This document shows positions 1-8,110 of a DNA stretch of 32,198 nt, piece by piece (position 1 is the first letter of the stretch; the number at the start of each line of letters is the position of its first letter). The position numbers and the translations under genes are program-made. This DNA comes from Pseudonocardia bannensis (GTDB lineage: Bacteria; Actinomycetota; Actinomycetes; Mycobacteriales; Pseudonocardiaceae). Below the pieces are notes generated by a model. The model worked only from the letters and a program-made list of their open reading frames with translations. It was not told the origin of the DNA and did not search any database. The stretch lies in NCBI RefSeq assembly GCF_012911875.1, contig NZ_JAAXKZ010000063.1, positions 1-32,198 on the forward strand. The letters are read 5' to 3'.

Positions 1-15
1 GGGTGTGGGGGTGGG

Positions 16-219
16 TCAGCCGGGCTCTTCGTAGCCGAGGGCGTCGTCGATGTCGGCGTCGTCGCGGGCGAGGAAGCTCGCCAGCCGTTCGACGGCGTCC
101 TCGAACCGGGGGTTCAGGTCCACGAACGCGCGGAGCCGGTCGGCCACCCACTCCAGCGTGACCTGCTCCTCGCCGCGCCGCTCGGCGAGCTCCTCGATGC
201 CGCGATCAGTGAAGTACAT
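16..219 (-). CDS. DUF6104-like small protein downstream of kgd
   Basis: A 67-aa acidic protein beginning MYFTDRGIEELAERRGEEQV. I recognise this start as typical of the actinobacterial DUF6104 family (recalled, not searched); the molecular function is unknown. It has no signal peptide, membrane segment or cysteine. The N-terminal half looks like a short helical, wHTH-like fold (FTDRGIEEL...VTLEWVADRL), and the C-terminus is Asp/Glu-rich. Its ATG lies 3 nt after the kgd stop codon, so it is almost certainly cotranscribed and translationally coupled with kgd. The stop is near the window edge, so further operon members cannot be seen. Confidence 0.8.
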   Translation of the reverse strand: MYFTDRGIEELAERRGEEQVTLEWVADRLRAFVDLNPRFEDAVERLASFLARDDADIDDALGYEEPG

Positions 220-222
220 CGG

Positions 223-3200
223 TCAGCTGAACGCCTTGTCGATCAACTCGGCCTGCTCGACCTCGTGCACCTTCGACGAGCCGGCCGCCGGGGCCGCCAT
301 CCGCCGCCGCGAGACCCGCTTGAGCCCCGACAGGCGCTCGGGCAGCTTGTCCGGCAGCTCCAGGCCGAAGTACGGCCAGGCGCCCTGGTTGGCCGGCTCC
401 TCCTGAACCCAGCGGATGTCGCGGGCGTTCGGGTAGCGCTCCAGCACCGCGGCGAGCTGACGGTCGGGCAGCGGGTAGAGCTGCTCGATGCGGACCAGCG
501 CGGTGTCGGTGATCTCCCGCTTGTCCCGGGCCGCGGACAGCTCCCAGTAGAGCTTGCCGCTGCACAGCAGGAGCTTCTGCACGTCGCTGGCCGGGCCGTC
601 GTTCGTGCGGTAGCGCGGGTCGTCGATGACCGTGCGGAACCGGCCGCCGGTGAAGTCGGACAGCGGGCTGACGACCTGCTTGGCGCGCAGCATCCACTTC
701 GGCGTGAACACCACCAGCGGGCGGCGCACCCCGTCGAGGGCCTGCCGGCGCAGCAGGTGGAAGTAGTTCGCCGGCTCGCTGGGCACCGCGACCGTCATCG
801 AGCCCTCGGCGCACAGCTGCAGGAACCGCTCGATACGGCCCGAGGAGTGGTCCGGGCCCTGGCCCTCGAGACCGTGCGGCAGCAGCAGCACGACGTCGGA
901 CATCTGGCCCCACTTCGCCTCACCGGACGAGATGAACTCGTCGATGATCGACTGCGCGCCGTTGACGAAGTCGCCGAACTGCGCCTCCCAGAGCACCAGT
1001 GCGTCCGGGTTGGCCACCGAGTAGCCGTACTCGAAGCCGACCGCGGCGAACTCCGACAGTGCCGAGTCGTAGGGCAGGAAGCGCTCCTGGTCCTCCGACA
1101 GGTTGCGCAGCGGGTAGTACTCCTCGCCGGTCTTGCGGTCGATCACCACGGAGTGCCGCTGCACGAACGTGCCGCGCCGGGAGTCCTGGCCGGACAGCCG
1201 GACCAGCTTGCCGTCCATGGCGAGCGAACCGAGCCCGATCAGTTCGGCGAAGGCCCAGTCCACGTTGCCCTCGCGCGACATGGTGTAGCGCCGCTGCAGC
1301 ACGGGCTTGACCCGCGGGTGCACCGTGAAGCCCTCGGGCAGGTTGGCGTGCGCGTCACCGATGCGGTGGACGACCTCCAGCGGGATCGAGGTGTCCAGGT
1401 CGGTCGGGACCGACTGCTCCTGCTCGACCGACGGGCTCACGACCGCCGGGGTCTTCTCCAGCTCGCGAACCTCGTTGAACACGTGCTCGAGCTGGTTGGA
1501 GAAGTCGCGCAGCGCGTGCTCGGCCTCCTCCATGGAGATGTCGCCACGGCCGATCAGCGACTCGGTGTAGATCTTGCGGACGCTGCGCTTGGCGTCGATC
1601 ACGTCGTACATCGCCGGCTGGGTCATCGACGGGTCGTCGCCCTCGTTGTGGCCGCGGCGCCGGTAGCAGAGCATGTCGATCACGACGTCGTTGTTCCAGC
1701 GCTGCCGGTACTCCACCGCCAGCTTGGCCACCCAGACGCAGGCCTCGGGGTCGTCGCCGTTCACGTGGAAGACCGGAGCGCCGATCATCTTGGCCACGTC
1801 GGTGCAGTACTGCGACGAGCGCGAGTGCTCGGGGGCGGTGGTGAAGCCGACCTGGTTGTTGATCACGACGTGCACCGTGCCGCCGGTGCGGTAGCCGCGC
1901 AGCAGCGCCAGGTTCAGCGTCTCGGCCACCACTCCCTGGCCGGCGAACGCCGCGTCGCCGTGCAGCAGCAGCGGCAGCACGGTGAAGCCGCCCTCGCCCT
2001 TGTCGAGCAGGTCCTGCTTGGCCCGCACGATGCCCTCGAGCACCGGGTCGACGGCTTCCAGGTGCGAGGGGTTGGACGCCAGCGAGACCACGGTCTCGCC
2101 GTCGCCGAACATCCGGAAGTACTTGCCCTCGGCGCCCAGGTGGTACTTCACGTCGCCGGAGCCGTGCGCCTGGCCCGGGTCCAGGTTGCCCTCGAACTCG
2201 CGGAAGATCTGGCTGATCGGCTTGCCGACGATGTTGGCCAGCACGTTGAGCCGACCGCGATGCGGCATGCCGATGACGACCTCGTCGAGCTCGTCCTCGG
2301 CCGCCTTGTCCAGGACCGCGTCGAGCAGTGGGATGACGGTCTCGCCGCCCTCCAGGGAGAACCGCTTCTGCCCGACGTACTTGGTCTGCAGGAAGGTCTC
2401 GAACGCCTCGGCCGCGTTGAGCTTCGACAGGACGTACTTCTGCTCGGCGGGCGACGGCTTCTGGTGCGGGACCTCGATGCGTTCCTGCAGCCAGGTGCGC
2501 TGCTCGGGGGCGGCGATGTGCATGTACTCGGTGCCGATGGTGCGGCAGTAGGAGTCGCGCAGCAGGCCGAGCACATCGCGCAGCTTCATGTGCGCCTGCC
2601 CGCCGAAGCCGCCGACCGCGAACTCCCGATCGAGGTCCCAGAGCGTGAGGCCGTGGCTGAGCACGTCCAGGTCGGGGTGGCGGCGCTGGCGGTAGTTCAG
2701 CGGGTCGGTGTCGGCCATCAGGTGCCCGCGGGTGCGGTAGGACTCGATGAGCTCCAGCACCCGGGCGGTCTTGTCGACCTCGCCCTCGGGGATGTCCTGC
2801 ACCCAGCGCACGGGCTCGTAGGGCACCCGCAACGACGTGAAGATCTCGTCGTAGAAGCCGTCCTCACCGAGCAGCAGCTGGTGCACCCGGCGCAGGAAGT
2901 CGCCGGACTCGGCGCCCTGAATGATCCGGTGGTCGTATGTCGACGTCAGCGTGATGATCTTGCTGATGCCGAGGTCGGCGAGCCGCTCGTCGCTCGCGCC
3001 CTGGAACTCGGCGGGGTACTCCATCGCCCCGACGCCGATGATCGCGCCCTGGCCCTGCATCAGCCGCGGCACCGAATGGTTGGTGCCGAGCGTTCCCGGG
3101 TTGGTGAGGCTGATCGTGGTGCCCGCGAAGTCCTCCGCGGTCAGACTGCCGTTGCGCGCCTTGCGCACCATGTCCTCGTAGGCCGACCAGAACTGGGCGA

Positions 3201-3987
3201 AGGTCATCGTCTCGCAGCCCTTGATGGACACGACGACGAGGGAGCGCTGCCCGTTCTTGCCCGGCAGGTCGATCGCGAGACCGAGGTTCACGTGCTCGGG
3301 CTGGACGACCGTGGGCTTGCCGTCGGTCTCCACGAAGTGCCGGTTCATCACCGGGACGTCGGACAGCGCCTTCACGACGGCGTAGCCGATCAGGTGCGTG
3401 AAGGAGATCTTGCCGCCGCGGGTCCGCTTGAGCTGGTTGTTGATCACGACCCGGTTGTCGGCGAGCAGCTTCGCCGGAACCGCGCGCACGCTGGTGGCCG
3501 TCGGCACGGCGAGCGAGGCGTTCATGTTCTTGACCACGGCGTTCGCGGCGCCGCGCAGCGGGGTCACCGCGCCGTCGCTGCCGGTGGGGGCGGGCTTGGC
3601 GGCCTGCGAGGTGCTGCCGGCGGCGGGCTTGCCCCCGCCGGTGGCCGGGGCCTTGGTGGCGCCGTCGGCCTGCGCGACCTTGCCGTTGGCCGGAGGGGTG
3701 TCCATCGCGCGACGGTCGGCAACCCGGCGCTTCTCGGTCGGCTCGGCGGGCTCTGCTGCCGGGGTGGTCGGGGCGGACACCGCGGCCTCGCGGGTGGTGT
3801 CGCTGCTGTCGGGGGTCCTGGTGGGCCCGTCGGCGTCGGTCTCGCCGGGGCGGTAGTCGGCGAAGAACTCGTGCCACGCGGGGTCGATCCCGGAAGGATC
3901 GTCGAGGAAGCGCTGGTACATCTCCTCGACGAGCCACTCGTTGGGGCCGAACTGGCTCGCCTGGCTGGAGGTACTGCTGCTGGACAC
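223..3987 (-). CDS. kgd: Multifunctional 2-oxoglutarate metabolism enzyme Kgd (2-oxoglutarate decarboxylase / E1o-E2o fusion)
   Basis: ThDP-dependent enzyme of the actinobacterial TCA cycle, combining 2-oxoglutarate dehydrogenase E1 (SucA-type) with a succinyltransferase domain. From the preferred GTG start it has 1254 aa. In order: a short N-terminal E1-like helix ([17 protein letters not shown], about residues 8-27); an Ala/Pro/Thr-rich linker; an E2o-like acyltransferase domain with the active-site motif DHRIIQGA (H353); then the E1 part with the ThDP region GDAAFAGQG (D678), [10 protein letters not shown], and the C-terminal pyrimidine-binding domain containing [19 protein letters not shown]. 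There is no lipoyl domain, as is usual for this family. The start at 3987 is chosen because AAGGCGG (3996-4002) sits 8 nt upstream and because the product then begins [12 protein letters not shown], as I recall for relatives. The ATG at 4011 adds 8 residues and has no ribosome binding site. The GarA control known in mycobacteria cannot be judged here. Confidence 0.95.
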   Translation of the reverse strand: MSSSSTSSQASQFGPNEWLVEEMYQRFLDDPSGIDPAWHEFFADYRPGETDADGPTRTPDSSDTTREAAVSAPTTPAAEPAEPTEKRRVADRRAMDTPPANGKVAQADGATKAPATGGGKPAAGSTSQAAKPAPTGSDGAVTPLRGAANAVVKNMNASLAVPTATSVRAVPAKLLADNRVVINNQLKRTRGGKISFTHLIGYAVVKALSDVPVMNRHFVETDGKPTVVQPEHVNLGLAIDLPGKNGQRSLVVVSIKGCETMTFAQFWSAYEDMVRKARNGSLTAEDFAGTTISLTNPGTLGTNHSVPRLMQGQGAIIGVGAMEYPAEFQGASDERLADLGISKIITLTSTYDHRIIQGAESGDFLRRVHQLLLGEDGFYDEIFTSLRVPYEPVRWVQDIPEGEVDKTARVLELIESYRTRGHLMADTDPLNYRQRRHPDLDVLSHGLTLWDLDREFAVGGFGGQAHMKLRDVLGLLRDSYCRTIGTEYMHIAAPEQRTWLQERIEVPHQKPSPAEQKYVLSKLNAAEAFETFLQTKYVGQKRFSLEGGETVIPLLDAVLDKAAEDELDEVVIGMPHRGRLNVLANIVGKPISQIFREFEGNLDPGQAHGSGDVKYHLGAEGKYFRMFGDGETVVSLASNPSHLEAVDPVLEGIVRAKQDLLDKGEGGFTVLPLLLHGDAAFAGQGVVAETLNLALLRGYRTGGTVHVVINNQVGFTTAPEHSRSSQYCTDVAKMIGAPVFHVNGDDPEACVWVAKLAVEYRQRWNNDVVIDMLCYRRRGHNEGDDPSMTQPAMYDVIDAKRSVRKIYTESLIGRGDISMEEAEHALRDFSNQLEHVFNEVRELEKTPAVVSPSVEQEQSVPTDLDTSIPLEVVHRIGDAHANLPEGFTVHPRVKPVLQRRYTMSREGNVDWAFAELIGLGSLAMDGKLVRLSGQDSRRGTFVQRHSVVIDRKTGEEYYPLRNLSEDQERFLPYDSALSEFAAVGFEYGYSVANPDALVLWEAQFGDFVNGAQSIIDEFISSGEAKWGQMSDVVLLLPHGLEGQGPDHSSGRIERFLQLCAEGSMTVAVPSEPANYFHLLRRQALDGVRRPLVVFTPKWMLRAKQVVSPLSDFTGGRFRTVIDDPRYRTNDGPASDVQKLLLCSGKLYWELSAARDKREITDTALVRIEQLYPLPDRQLAAVLERYPNARDIRWVQEEPANQGAWPYFGLELPDKLPERLSGLKRVSRRRMAAPAAGSSKVHEVEQAELIDKAFS

Positions 3988-4043
3988 GCTCTCAACCGCC
4001 TTGGATCGCATAACTCAATCGTGTTCGCCGATGACCGGCGCTC

Positions 4044-4049
4044 AGGTTA
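4044..4049 (-). promoter_or_regulatory. Possible kgd -10 box
   Basis: TAACCT on the minus strand fits the actinobacterial TAnnnT -10 consensus. It would start transcription near 4037, about 50 nt before the preferred kgd GTG. No convincing -35 is visible about 17 nt upstream. Confidence 0.35.
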
Positions 4050-4231
4050 GTCCCCGAGCCGCGCGGCCGGGTACCGCACGCGGGGGTCGGCGTGGTGGAG
4101 CGCACGTTCGTGACGTCGGGATCGGCGGCGTGGCCGGTGGCACTGGCCCTCGGGCGCGTTCCGGGTCACACTTCGCGGTGAGATCATTCCCGGGTCTCCC
4201 GGGATGCCGCGCCGAGAGAGGTCAGCGATCC

Positions 4232-4687
4232 ATGGCCCGTCCGCCCCTGCCACCGTTCGACGCCGACACCGCAGCGCAGAAGGTCCAGGCCGCGGAGGAC
4301 GCCTGGAACACCCGGGACCCCGAGAAGGTGGCGCAGGCGTACTCGGAGGACTCCGTGTGGCGTAATCGCGACGAGTTCGTCACCGGGCGTGCCGAGATCG
4401 CCGACCTGCTGCGTCGCAAGTGGGCGCGGGAGCTCGACTACGCCCTGCGCAAGGACCTGTGGGCGTTCGAGAGCAACCGCATCGCCGTGCGCTTCCAGTA
4501 CGAGTCCCGCGACGTCGAGGGGCAGTGGTGGCGCAGCTACGGCAACGAGCTGTGGGAGTTCGACGACGAGGGGTACATGCGCCGCCGCGAGGCGAGCATC
4601 AACGACGTGCGCATCGAGGAGTCGGAGCGGCGGATCCACGGCCCGCGCCCGGAGTCCGAGCGCGGGGCCGTGCAGCCGCTGCGGTGA
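4232..4687 (+). CDS. NTF2-like / DUF1348 family protein
   Basis: A 151-aa soluble protein of the nuclear transport factor 2 / SnoaL-like fold. The pattern [21 protein letters not shown] (about residues 20-40) followed by [15 protein letters not shown] and the Trp-rich strands [14 protein letters not shown] is characteristic of the DUF1348 branch. The exact reaction is unknown; relatives are small ligand-binding or enzyme-like alpha+beta cone proteins. The ATG at 4232 is preceded by GAGAGAGG about 11 nt upstream. It is divergent from kgd and convergent with the downstream oxidoreductase, so it appears monocistronic. The fold call is firm, the function open. Confidence 0.85.
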   Translation: MARPPLPPFDADTAAQKVQAAEDAWNTRDPEKVAQAYSEDSVWRNRDEFVTGRAEIADLLRRKWARELDYALRKDLWAFESNRIAVRFQYESRDVEGQWWRSYGNELWEFDDEGYMRRREASINDVRIEESERRIHGPRPESERGAVQPLR

Positions 4688-4699
4688 GTACGGGACGGG

Positions 4700-5731
4700 C
4701 TAGGAGATCCACTCCTTGACCTGGGAGAGCACCTTCGGGGCGTCCGCGCTGATGGGGTTGACGTGCAGGTGGGTCACGCCGGCCTCGCGCAGCGCGGCGA
4801 TCCGTTCCTTGACGAACGACGGCGGGCCGATCAGCGTGACCCGGTCGATGAAGTCGTCGGGCAGCGCGGCCGCCGCCTCCTCCTTCCTGCCGTCGAGGTA
4901 GAGCTCCTGGATCAGCTTGGCCTCGTCGGCGTACCCCTGGCGTCGGAAGACGGTGTTGTAGAAGTTGCGACCGCGGGCACCCATGCCGCCGATGTAGAGC
5001 GCGTACATGCCGCGCGCGAGCTGGCGGGCCGGCGCGAACATCTCCTCCTCGATCGCCAGGATCCCGCCGCCGGTCATCTGCAGCGGGCCCAGTTCGGGGG
5101 CGCGCTTGGCGAACCCGGCGTCGAGTGCGGGGCCGAACACCTCGCGGACCTTCTCCGGCATCAGCACGTGCGGCAGCCAGCCGTTCGCGAGCTCGGCGGT
5201 CATCTCGACGTTCTTGTCGCCCAGCGAGGCGACCCAGATCGGGATGTCGGCGCGCTTCGGGTGGTTGATCAGCTTGAGCGGCTTGCCCAGCCCGGTGCCC
5301 TGGCCCTCGGGCAGCGGGATCGGGTAGAGCCCGTCGTGGGTCAGCCGCTCGCGACGCCAGACCTTGCGGCAGATGTCGATGATCTCCCGGGTGCGGGCGA
5401 TGGGCTTGTCGTAGACGACGCCGTGGAAGCCCTCGATGACCTGCGGGCCGGAGGCCCCGAGGCCGAGGATCATGCGCCCGTCCGAGAGGGCGTCCAGACC
5501 GGCCGCGGTCATCGCGGTCAGCGTCGGGGTGCGGCTGTAGATCGGCAGGATGCCGGAGCCGATCTCGATGCGCTCGGTCCTGGCCGCGAGGTAGCCCATC
5601 AGTGACACGGCGTCGTAGCTGTACGCCTCGGCAACCCAGACGACGTCCAGGCCGGCCTGCTCCAGGGCGACCACCGCCTCGGCGTTGCGGATGGGGTCGT
5701 CGCCGTACTGGAGTTGCGTGGACAGCTTCAT
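4700..5731 (-). CDS. LLM class F420-dependent oxidoreductase (TIGR03559-like)
   Basis: A 343-aa TIM-barrel protein of the bacterial luciferase-like monooxygenase family in its F420-dependent form. Features include the N-terminal strand KLSTQLQYG, VVWVAEAYSYDAVS, the barrel motif IEIGSGILPIYSRTPTLTAM, and DGRMILGLGASGPQVIEGFHG. The family uses reduced F420 to transfer hydride to varied substrates; the substrate here cannot be inferred. The ATG at 5731 has AGGA 8 nt upstream. It is convergent with the NTF2-like gene, its stop lying 12 nt past that gene's stop, and divergent from the sugar-acid operon, with which it shares a 344-bp upstream region. A role in that pathway is possible but unsupported. 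Confidence 0.88.
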   Translation of the reverse strand: MKLSTQLQYGDDPIRNAEAVVALEQAGLDVVWVAEAYSYDAVSLMGYLAARTERIEIGSGILPIYSRTPTLTAMTAAGLDALSDGRMILGLGASGPQVIEGFHGVVYDKPIARTREIIDICRKVWRRERLTHDGLYPIPLPEGQGTGLGKPLKLINHPKRADIPIWVASLGDKNVEMTAELANGWLPHVLMPEKVREVFGPALDAGFAKRAPELGPLQMTGGGILAIEEEMFAPARQLARGMYALYIGGMGARGRNFYNTVFRRQGYADEAKLIQELYLDGRKEEAAAALPDDFIDRVTLIGPPSFVKERIAALREAGVTHLHVNPISADAPKVLSQVKEWIS

Positions 5732-5878
5732 GGGTGTGGTCCTAACGCAGGAGTTACTCGCCAGTCAAGTAACGCGCGGGGGTGCGCGGCCACGGGGCGC
5801 CGAGGGCCTCGGACCCGCCGCACGAGGCCCGGTCCCGCGGGCACGCGAGCCGCCGGAGAACGGATCCCGGATGGAGTA

Positions 5879-5909
5879 TTGACACCACCCGCGCAGTCGC
5901 GGCTAGTGT
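5879..5909 (+). promoter_or_regulatory. Promoter of the sugar-acid operon
   Basis: A consensus -35 TTGACA (5879-5884) is followed after 19 nt by TAGTGT (5904-5909), which fits TAnnnT. The spacing is longer than ideal. The -10 assignment is supported because its last T coincides with the first T of the operator TTCAGACCACC, exactly as at the regulator's own promoter. Confidence 0.6.
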
Positions 5910-5932
5910 TCAGACCACCAGATCACCTGAAA
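5909..5932. promoter_or_regulatory. Putative operator of the FadR-type regulator, copy 1
   Basis: TTCAGACCACCAGATCAC is nearly identical to a sequence in front of the regulator gene (16013-16030). It contains two abutting 8-bp direct repeats, CAGACCAC (5911-5918) and CAGATCAC (5919-5926). It overlaps the -10 box and the expected transcription start, a position suited to repression. Confidence 0.6.
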
Positions 5933-6075
5933 TCCCCTCCTCTGGAGAACGGATCACCGGTCTGGGGTCGGGAGGACGTAGTTCGAACGAGCGTGCCGCG
6001 GTGCCGGCCGCTCCGCCTGAACCGCCCGTCAGCACACGGCACGGAGCAACGACCACATCACGCAAGGGAGCAGCG

Positions 6076-6777
6076 ATGTCTTCGCTCGACTACACCTACC
6101 AGCACATCGACGACCACATCGACCGCTCGAACTGGGTCGCGCCGACGATCGACCCCGAGAAGACGATGCTGCTGGTCCTGGACATGCAGAAGGCGTGCGC
6201 GGAGCCCGGTGGCGCGATGTACATCCCGAGCGTCGGCGGCGCCCCCGAGGGCAAGGACGTCATCCAGCCCGTCGTCAACGTGCTGGAGGCCTGCCGGGCG
6301 AAGGGCATCCCGGTCGTGTGGTCGCTGTGGGGCCTGCGCGGTGACGGCAAGGACGCCGGGCACGCCGAGAAGAAGTGGGGCCTCGAGGGCCAGCTGGCGA
6401 GCTTCCCCGGCAGCTGGGGCAACGGTGGTGACGAGCTGGTCGACGAGCTCGAGCCGCTGCCCGACGAGCCGGTCATGCGCAAGCACCGCTTCAGCTCGTT
6501 CTACGGCACCGCGCTGACCGAGTACATGCGCAAGGCGGGCTGCGACACCCTCGTCGTCGCGGGCCTGTCCACCGGCAACTGCCAGATCGCCACCGCGATC
6601 GACGGCTGCAACCAGGACTTCAAGATCGTCGTTCTCGCCGACACCACCGCGGCCATCCCGTCGGGCAAGGACGACCCGCTGGGCTACGGCCAGCACTGGG
6701 AGGCCCTGCGCAACATCCAGGCCAACCACGGCGACGTGCGCACCAGCATCGAGTTCCTCGAGCTCATCGGCGCCTGA
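6076..6777 (+). CDS. Isochorismatase-like cysteine hydrolase
   Basis: A 233-aa alpha/beta hydrolase of the isochorismatase-like (cysteine hydrolase) family. The expected triad is visible: D36 in LLVLDMQKA, K136 in MRKHRFSSFYGT, and C169 in VVAGLSTGNCQIATA. Family members hydrolyse amides, ureas, imides or enol-ether bonds; the substrate is not readable here. Nothing nearby makes siderophores, so EntB-like isochorismatase activity is unlikely. It is the first gene after the promoter/operator, with AAGGGAG ahead of ATG 6076, so its product is probably needed with the sugar-acid pathway. A strong hairpin follows it and may lower expression of later genes relative to this one. Confidence 0.9.
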   Translation: MSSLDYTYQHIDDHIDRSNWVAPTIDPEKTMLLVLDMQKACAEPGGAMYIPSVGGAPEGKDVIQPVVNVLEACRAKGIPVVWSLWGLRGDGKDAGHAEKKWGLEGQLASFPGSWGNGGDELVDELEPLPDEPVMRKHRFSSFYGTALTEYMRKAGCDTLVVAGLSTGNCQIATAIDGCNQDFKIVVLADTTAAIPSGKDDPLGYGQHWEALRNIQANHGDVRTSIEFLELIGA

Positions 6778-6782
6778 GCGCC

Positions 6783-6813
6783 TCCGGGGCCCCGCGCGGG
6801 GTGGGGCCCCGGA
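6783..6813 (+). terminator. Intercistronic stem-loop
   Basis: A perfect 11-bp inverted repeat, TCCGGGGCCCC (6783-6793) and GGGGCCCCGGA (6803-6813), with a 9-nt loop. There is no T-tract. Because the next gene continues the operon, I read it as an attenuator or mRNA-stabilising hairpin and not a full terminator. Confidence 0.55.
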
Positions 6814-6861
6814 CTTCCACCCGCTCCATCACCCCTGACGACCGACGACAAAGGACGTGAG

Positions 6862-7386
6862 ATGTCGCTTTCCGGTAAGCGTGTTGCCCTGCTGATCGAG
6901 GACGAGTACCAGATCCTCGAGGGCTGGTACCCCTACCTGCGCCTGCAGGAGGCCGGCGCCGATGTCCGTGTGATCGGCAGCGGCACCAAGGACAGCTACG
7001 ACAGCAAGGAGCACTACCCGATGGCGGCGGACGCCGCCGCCGCGGACGTGTCGGCGGCCGACTTCGACGCCGTGGTCATCCCCGGCGGGTTCGCGCCGGA
7101 CAACATGCGCCTGCACCAGGAGATGGTCGACCTGGTCAAGGACGCCTACGAGTCCGGCAAGCTGGTCGCCGCGATCTGCCACGGCGGCTGGATGCTCGCC
7201 TCCGCGGGCGCCACCAAGGGCCGCAAGATCACCGGCTACCTGCCGATCAAGGTCGACGTGGAGAACGCCGGCGGCACCTGGGTCGACGAGCCGGTCGTCG
7301 AGGACGGCAACGTCATCACCTCCCGCACGCCGGTCGACCTGCCCGACTTCGGCCGGGCCATCGTCAGCTACCTCGAGCGCGTCTGA
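6862..7386 (+). CDS. DJ-1/PfpI family protein
   Basis: A 174-aa flavodoxin-like protein of the DJ-1/PfpI (peptidase C56-like) superfamily. The nucleophile elbow is AAICHGGW, with C106-H107; acidic residues E13-E15 lie in the expected N-terminal loop (LLIEDEYQ) and the strand VVIPGGFAPD is typical. Family activities include glyoxalase III-type conversion of reactive aldehydes, deglycation-type repair and amide hydrolysis; which applies here is unknown. ATG 6862 follows AAAGGACG. It is the second gene of the sugar-acid operon. A role in removing reactive carbonyls formed during sugar oxidation is attractive but is inference only. Confidence 0.88.
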   Translation: MSLSGKRVALLIEDEYQILEGWYPYLRLQEAGADVRVIGSGTKDSYDSKEHYPMAADAAAADVSAADFDAVVIPGGFAPDNMRLHQEMVDLVKDAYESGKLVAAICHGGWMLASAGATKGRKITGYLPIKVDVENAGGTWVDEPVVEDGNVITSRTPVDLPDFGRAIVSYLERV

Positions 7387-7425
7387 CCGACGCCGGTCGA
7401 CGACGTCCCGCAAAGGAGAGGGAAC

Positions 7426-8067
7426 GTGACTGATCTGAGCCTGACCTCCCATGATGCGAGGCCCCCACTGGGTGGCTGGCTCCCGGGTGTCCGGCTGACC
7501 GAGGCGCAGGCTGCGGTCCTGAACGCCGCGGCGGACGAGCTCATCCCGGGTGGGGAGGGCTTCCCGGCGCCCAGCGAGGTCGACGTGATCTCGTTCATCG
7601 CCCGGTACGTGGCGCCGTCGGGGGTGAAGCCGAAGTGGTTCCCCTTCTTCGGGGAGGACGAGCTCCGCGTCCGGCTGGACGCGCTGGGACAGGGCTTCGT
7701 CGACTCGACCTCGGCGCAGCGCGTGGCGGTTCTGGAAGGGCTGGAGCGCGACGAGGCCGAGTTCTTCACGCGCCTGCGGGACGTCGTCTACCACGCGTAC
7801 TACTCGCGGCCCGAGGTCATCCGGGCCATGAACCGCAACCTGACCGCGGCCAAGGACTACCGCAACTCGCCGCAGCCCTACGGCTACTCCGACGTCATGG
7901 ACGACTGGGACGACGAGCTGCTGAGCCGGGTGCGCGGCACGTACATCCGGACCGAGGACGTCCGGCGGGTCGAGATCCCCGCCGACCTCCCCCTGACCAC
8001 CGCACCCCGCCAGGCGCAGGTCTCGCTCGAGACCACCGAGCCGCTGCCCGCCCCGTCGGGCGGGTGA
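7426..8067 (+). CDS. Gluconate 2-dehydrogenase subunit 3-like small subunit (divergent)
   Basis: A 213-aa protein resembling the small subunit of gluconate-2-dehydrogenase-type GMC enzymes: LTEAQAAVLNAAADELIPG near residues 25-44, then helical segments. It is a divergent member. The C-terminal GFxCDPxYGGN...GWKxIGFPG block, present in the second small subunit of this locus, is replaced by AYYSRPEVIRAMNRNLTAAK and DYRNSPQPYGYSD. There is no TAT signal or heme motif, so it is predicted cytoplasmic. GTG 7426 has AAAGGAGAGGG just upstream. Its stop lies 43 nt before the first GMC gene, and the two probably form a heterodimer. Confidence 0.78.
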   Translation: MTDLSLTSHDARPPLGGWLPGVRLTEAQAAVLNAAADELIPGGEGFPAPSEVDVISFIARYVAPSGVKPKWFPFFGEDELRVRLDALGQGFVDSTSAQRVAVLEGLERDEAEFFTRLRDVVYHAYYSRPEVIRAMNRNLTAAKDYRNSPQPYGYSDVMDDWDDELLSRVRGTYIRTEDVRRVEIPADLPLTTAPRQAQVSLETTEPLPAPSGG

Positions 8068-8110
8068 GCCGGATGCGTACCACATCTGAGATGCAGGAGA
8101 CCGAGAGCTG

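Larger units (their letters stand above)
5732..6075. other. Intergenic regulatory region before the sugar-acid operon
   Basis: These 344 bp separate the divergent LLM oxidoreductase and cysteine hydrolase genes. They hold a promoter at 5879-5909, an operator-like element at 5909-5932, and a 12-bp direct repeat GGAGAACGGATC at 5855-5866 and 5944-5955 that brackets the promoter. A further CAGACC half-site lies inverted at 5959-5964. The leader from the predicted transcription start (about 5916) to the first gene is about 160 nt. I see no convincing small coding frame or known riboswitch in it. Confidence 0.6.

Noticed and set aside
265..4050. A 1261-aa open frame on the plus strand opposite kgd
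   Set aside because: Low-complexity Arg/His/Val/Leu-rich translation with no family motif. It mirrors the codon pattern of kgd, whose domains are unmistakable. Long antisense frames are expected at this GC content.
6076..6777. Isochorismatase EntB of siderophore synthesis
   Set aside because: No carrier-protein domain and no siderophore genes nearby; only the broad cysteine hydrolase family is supported.
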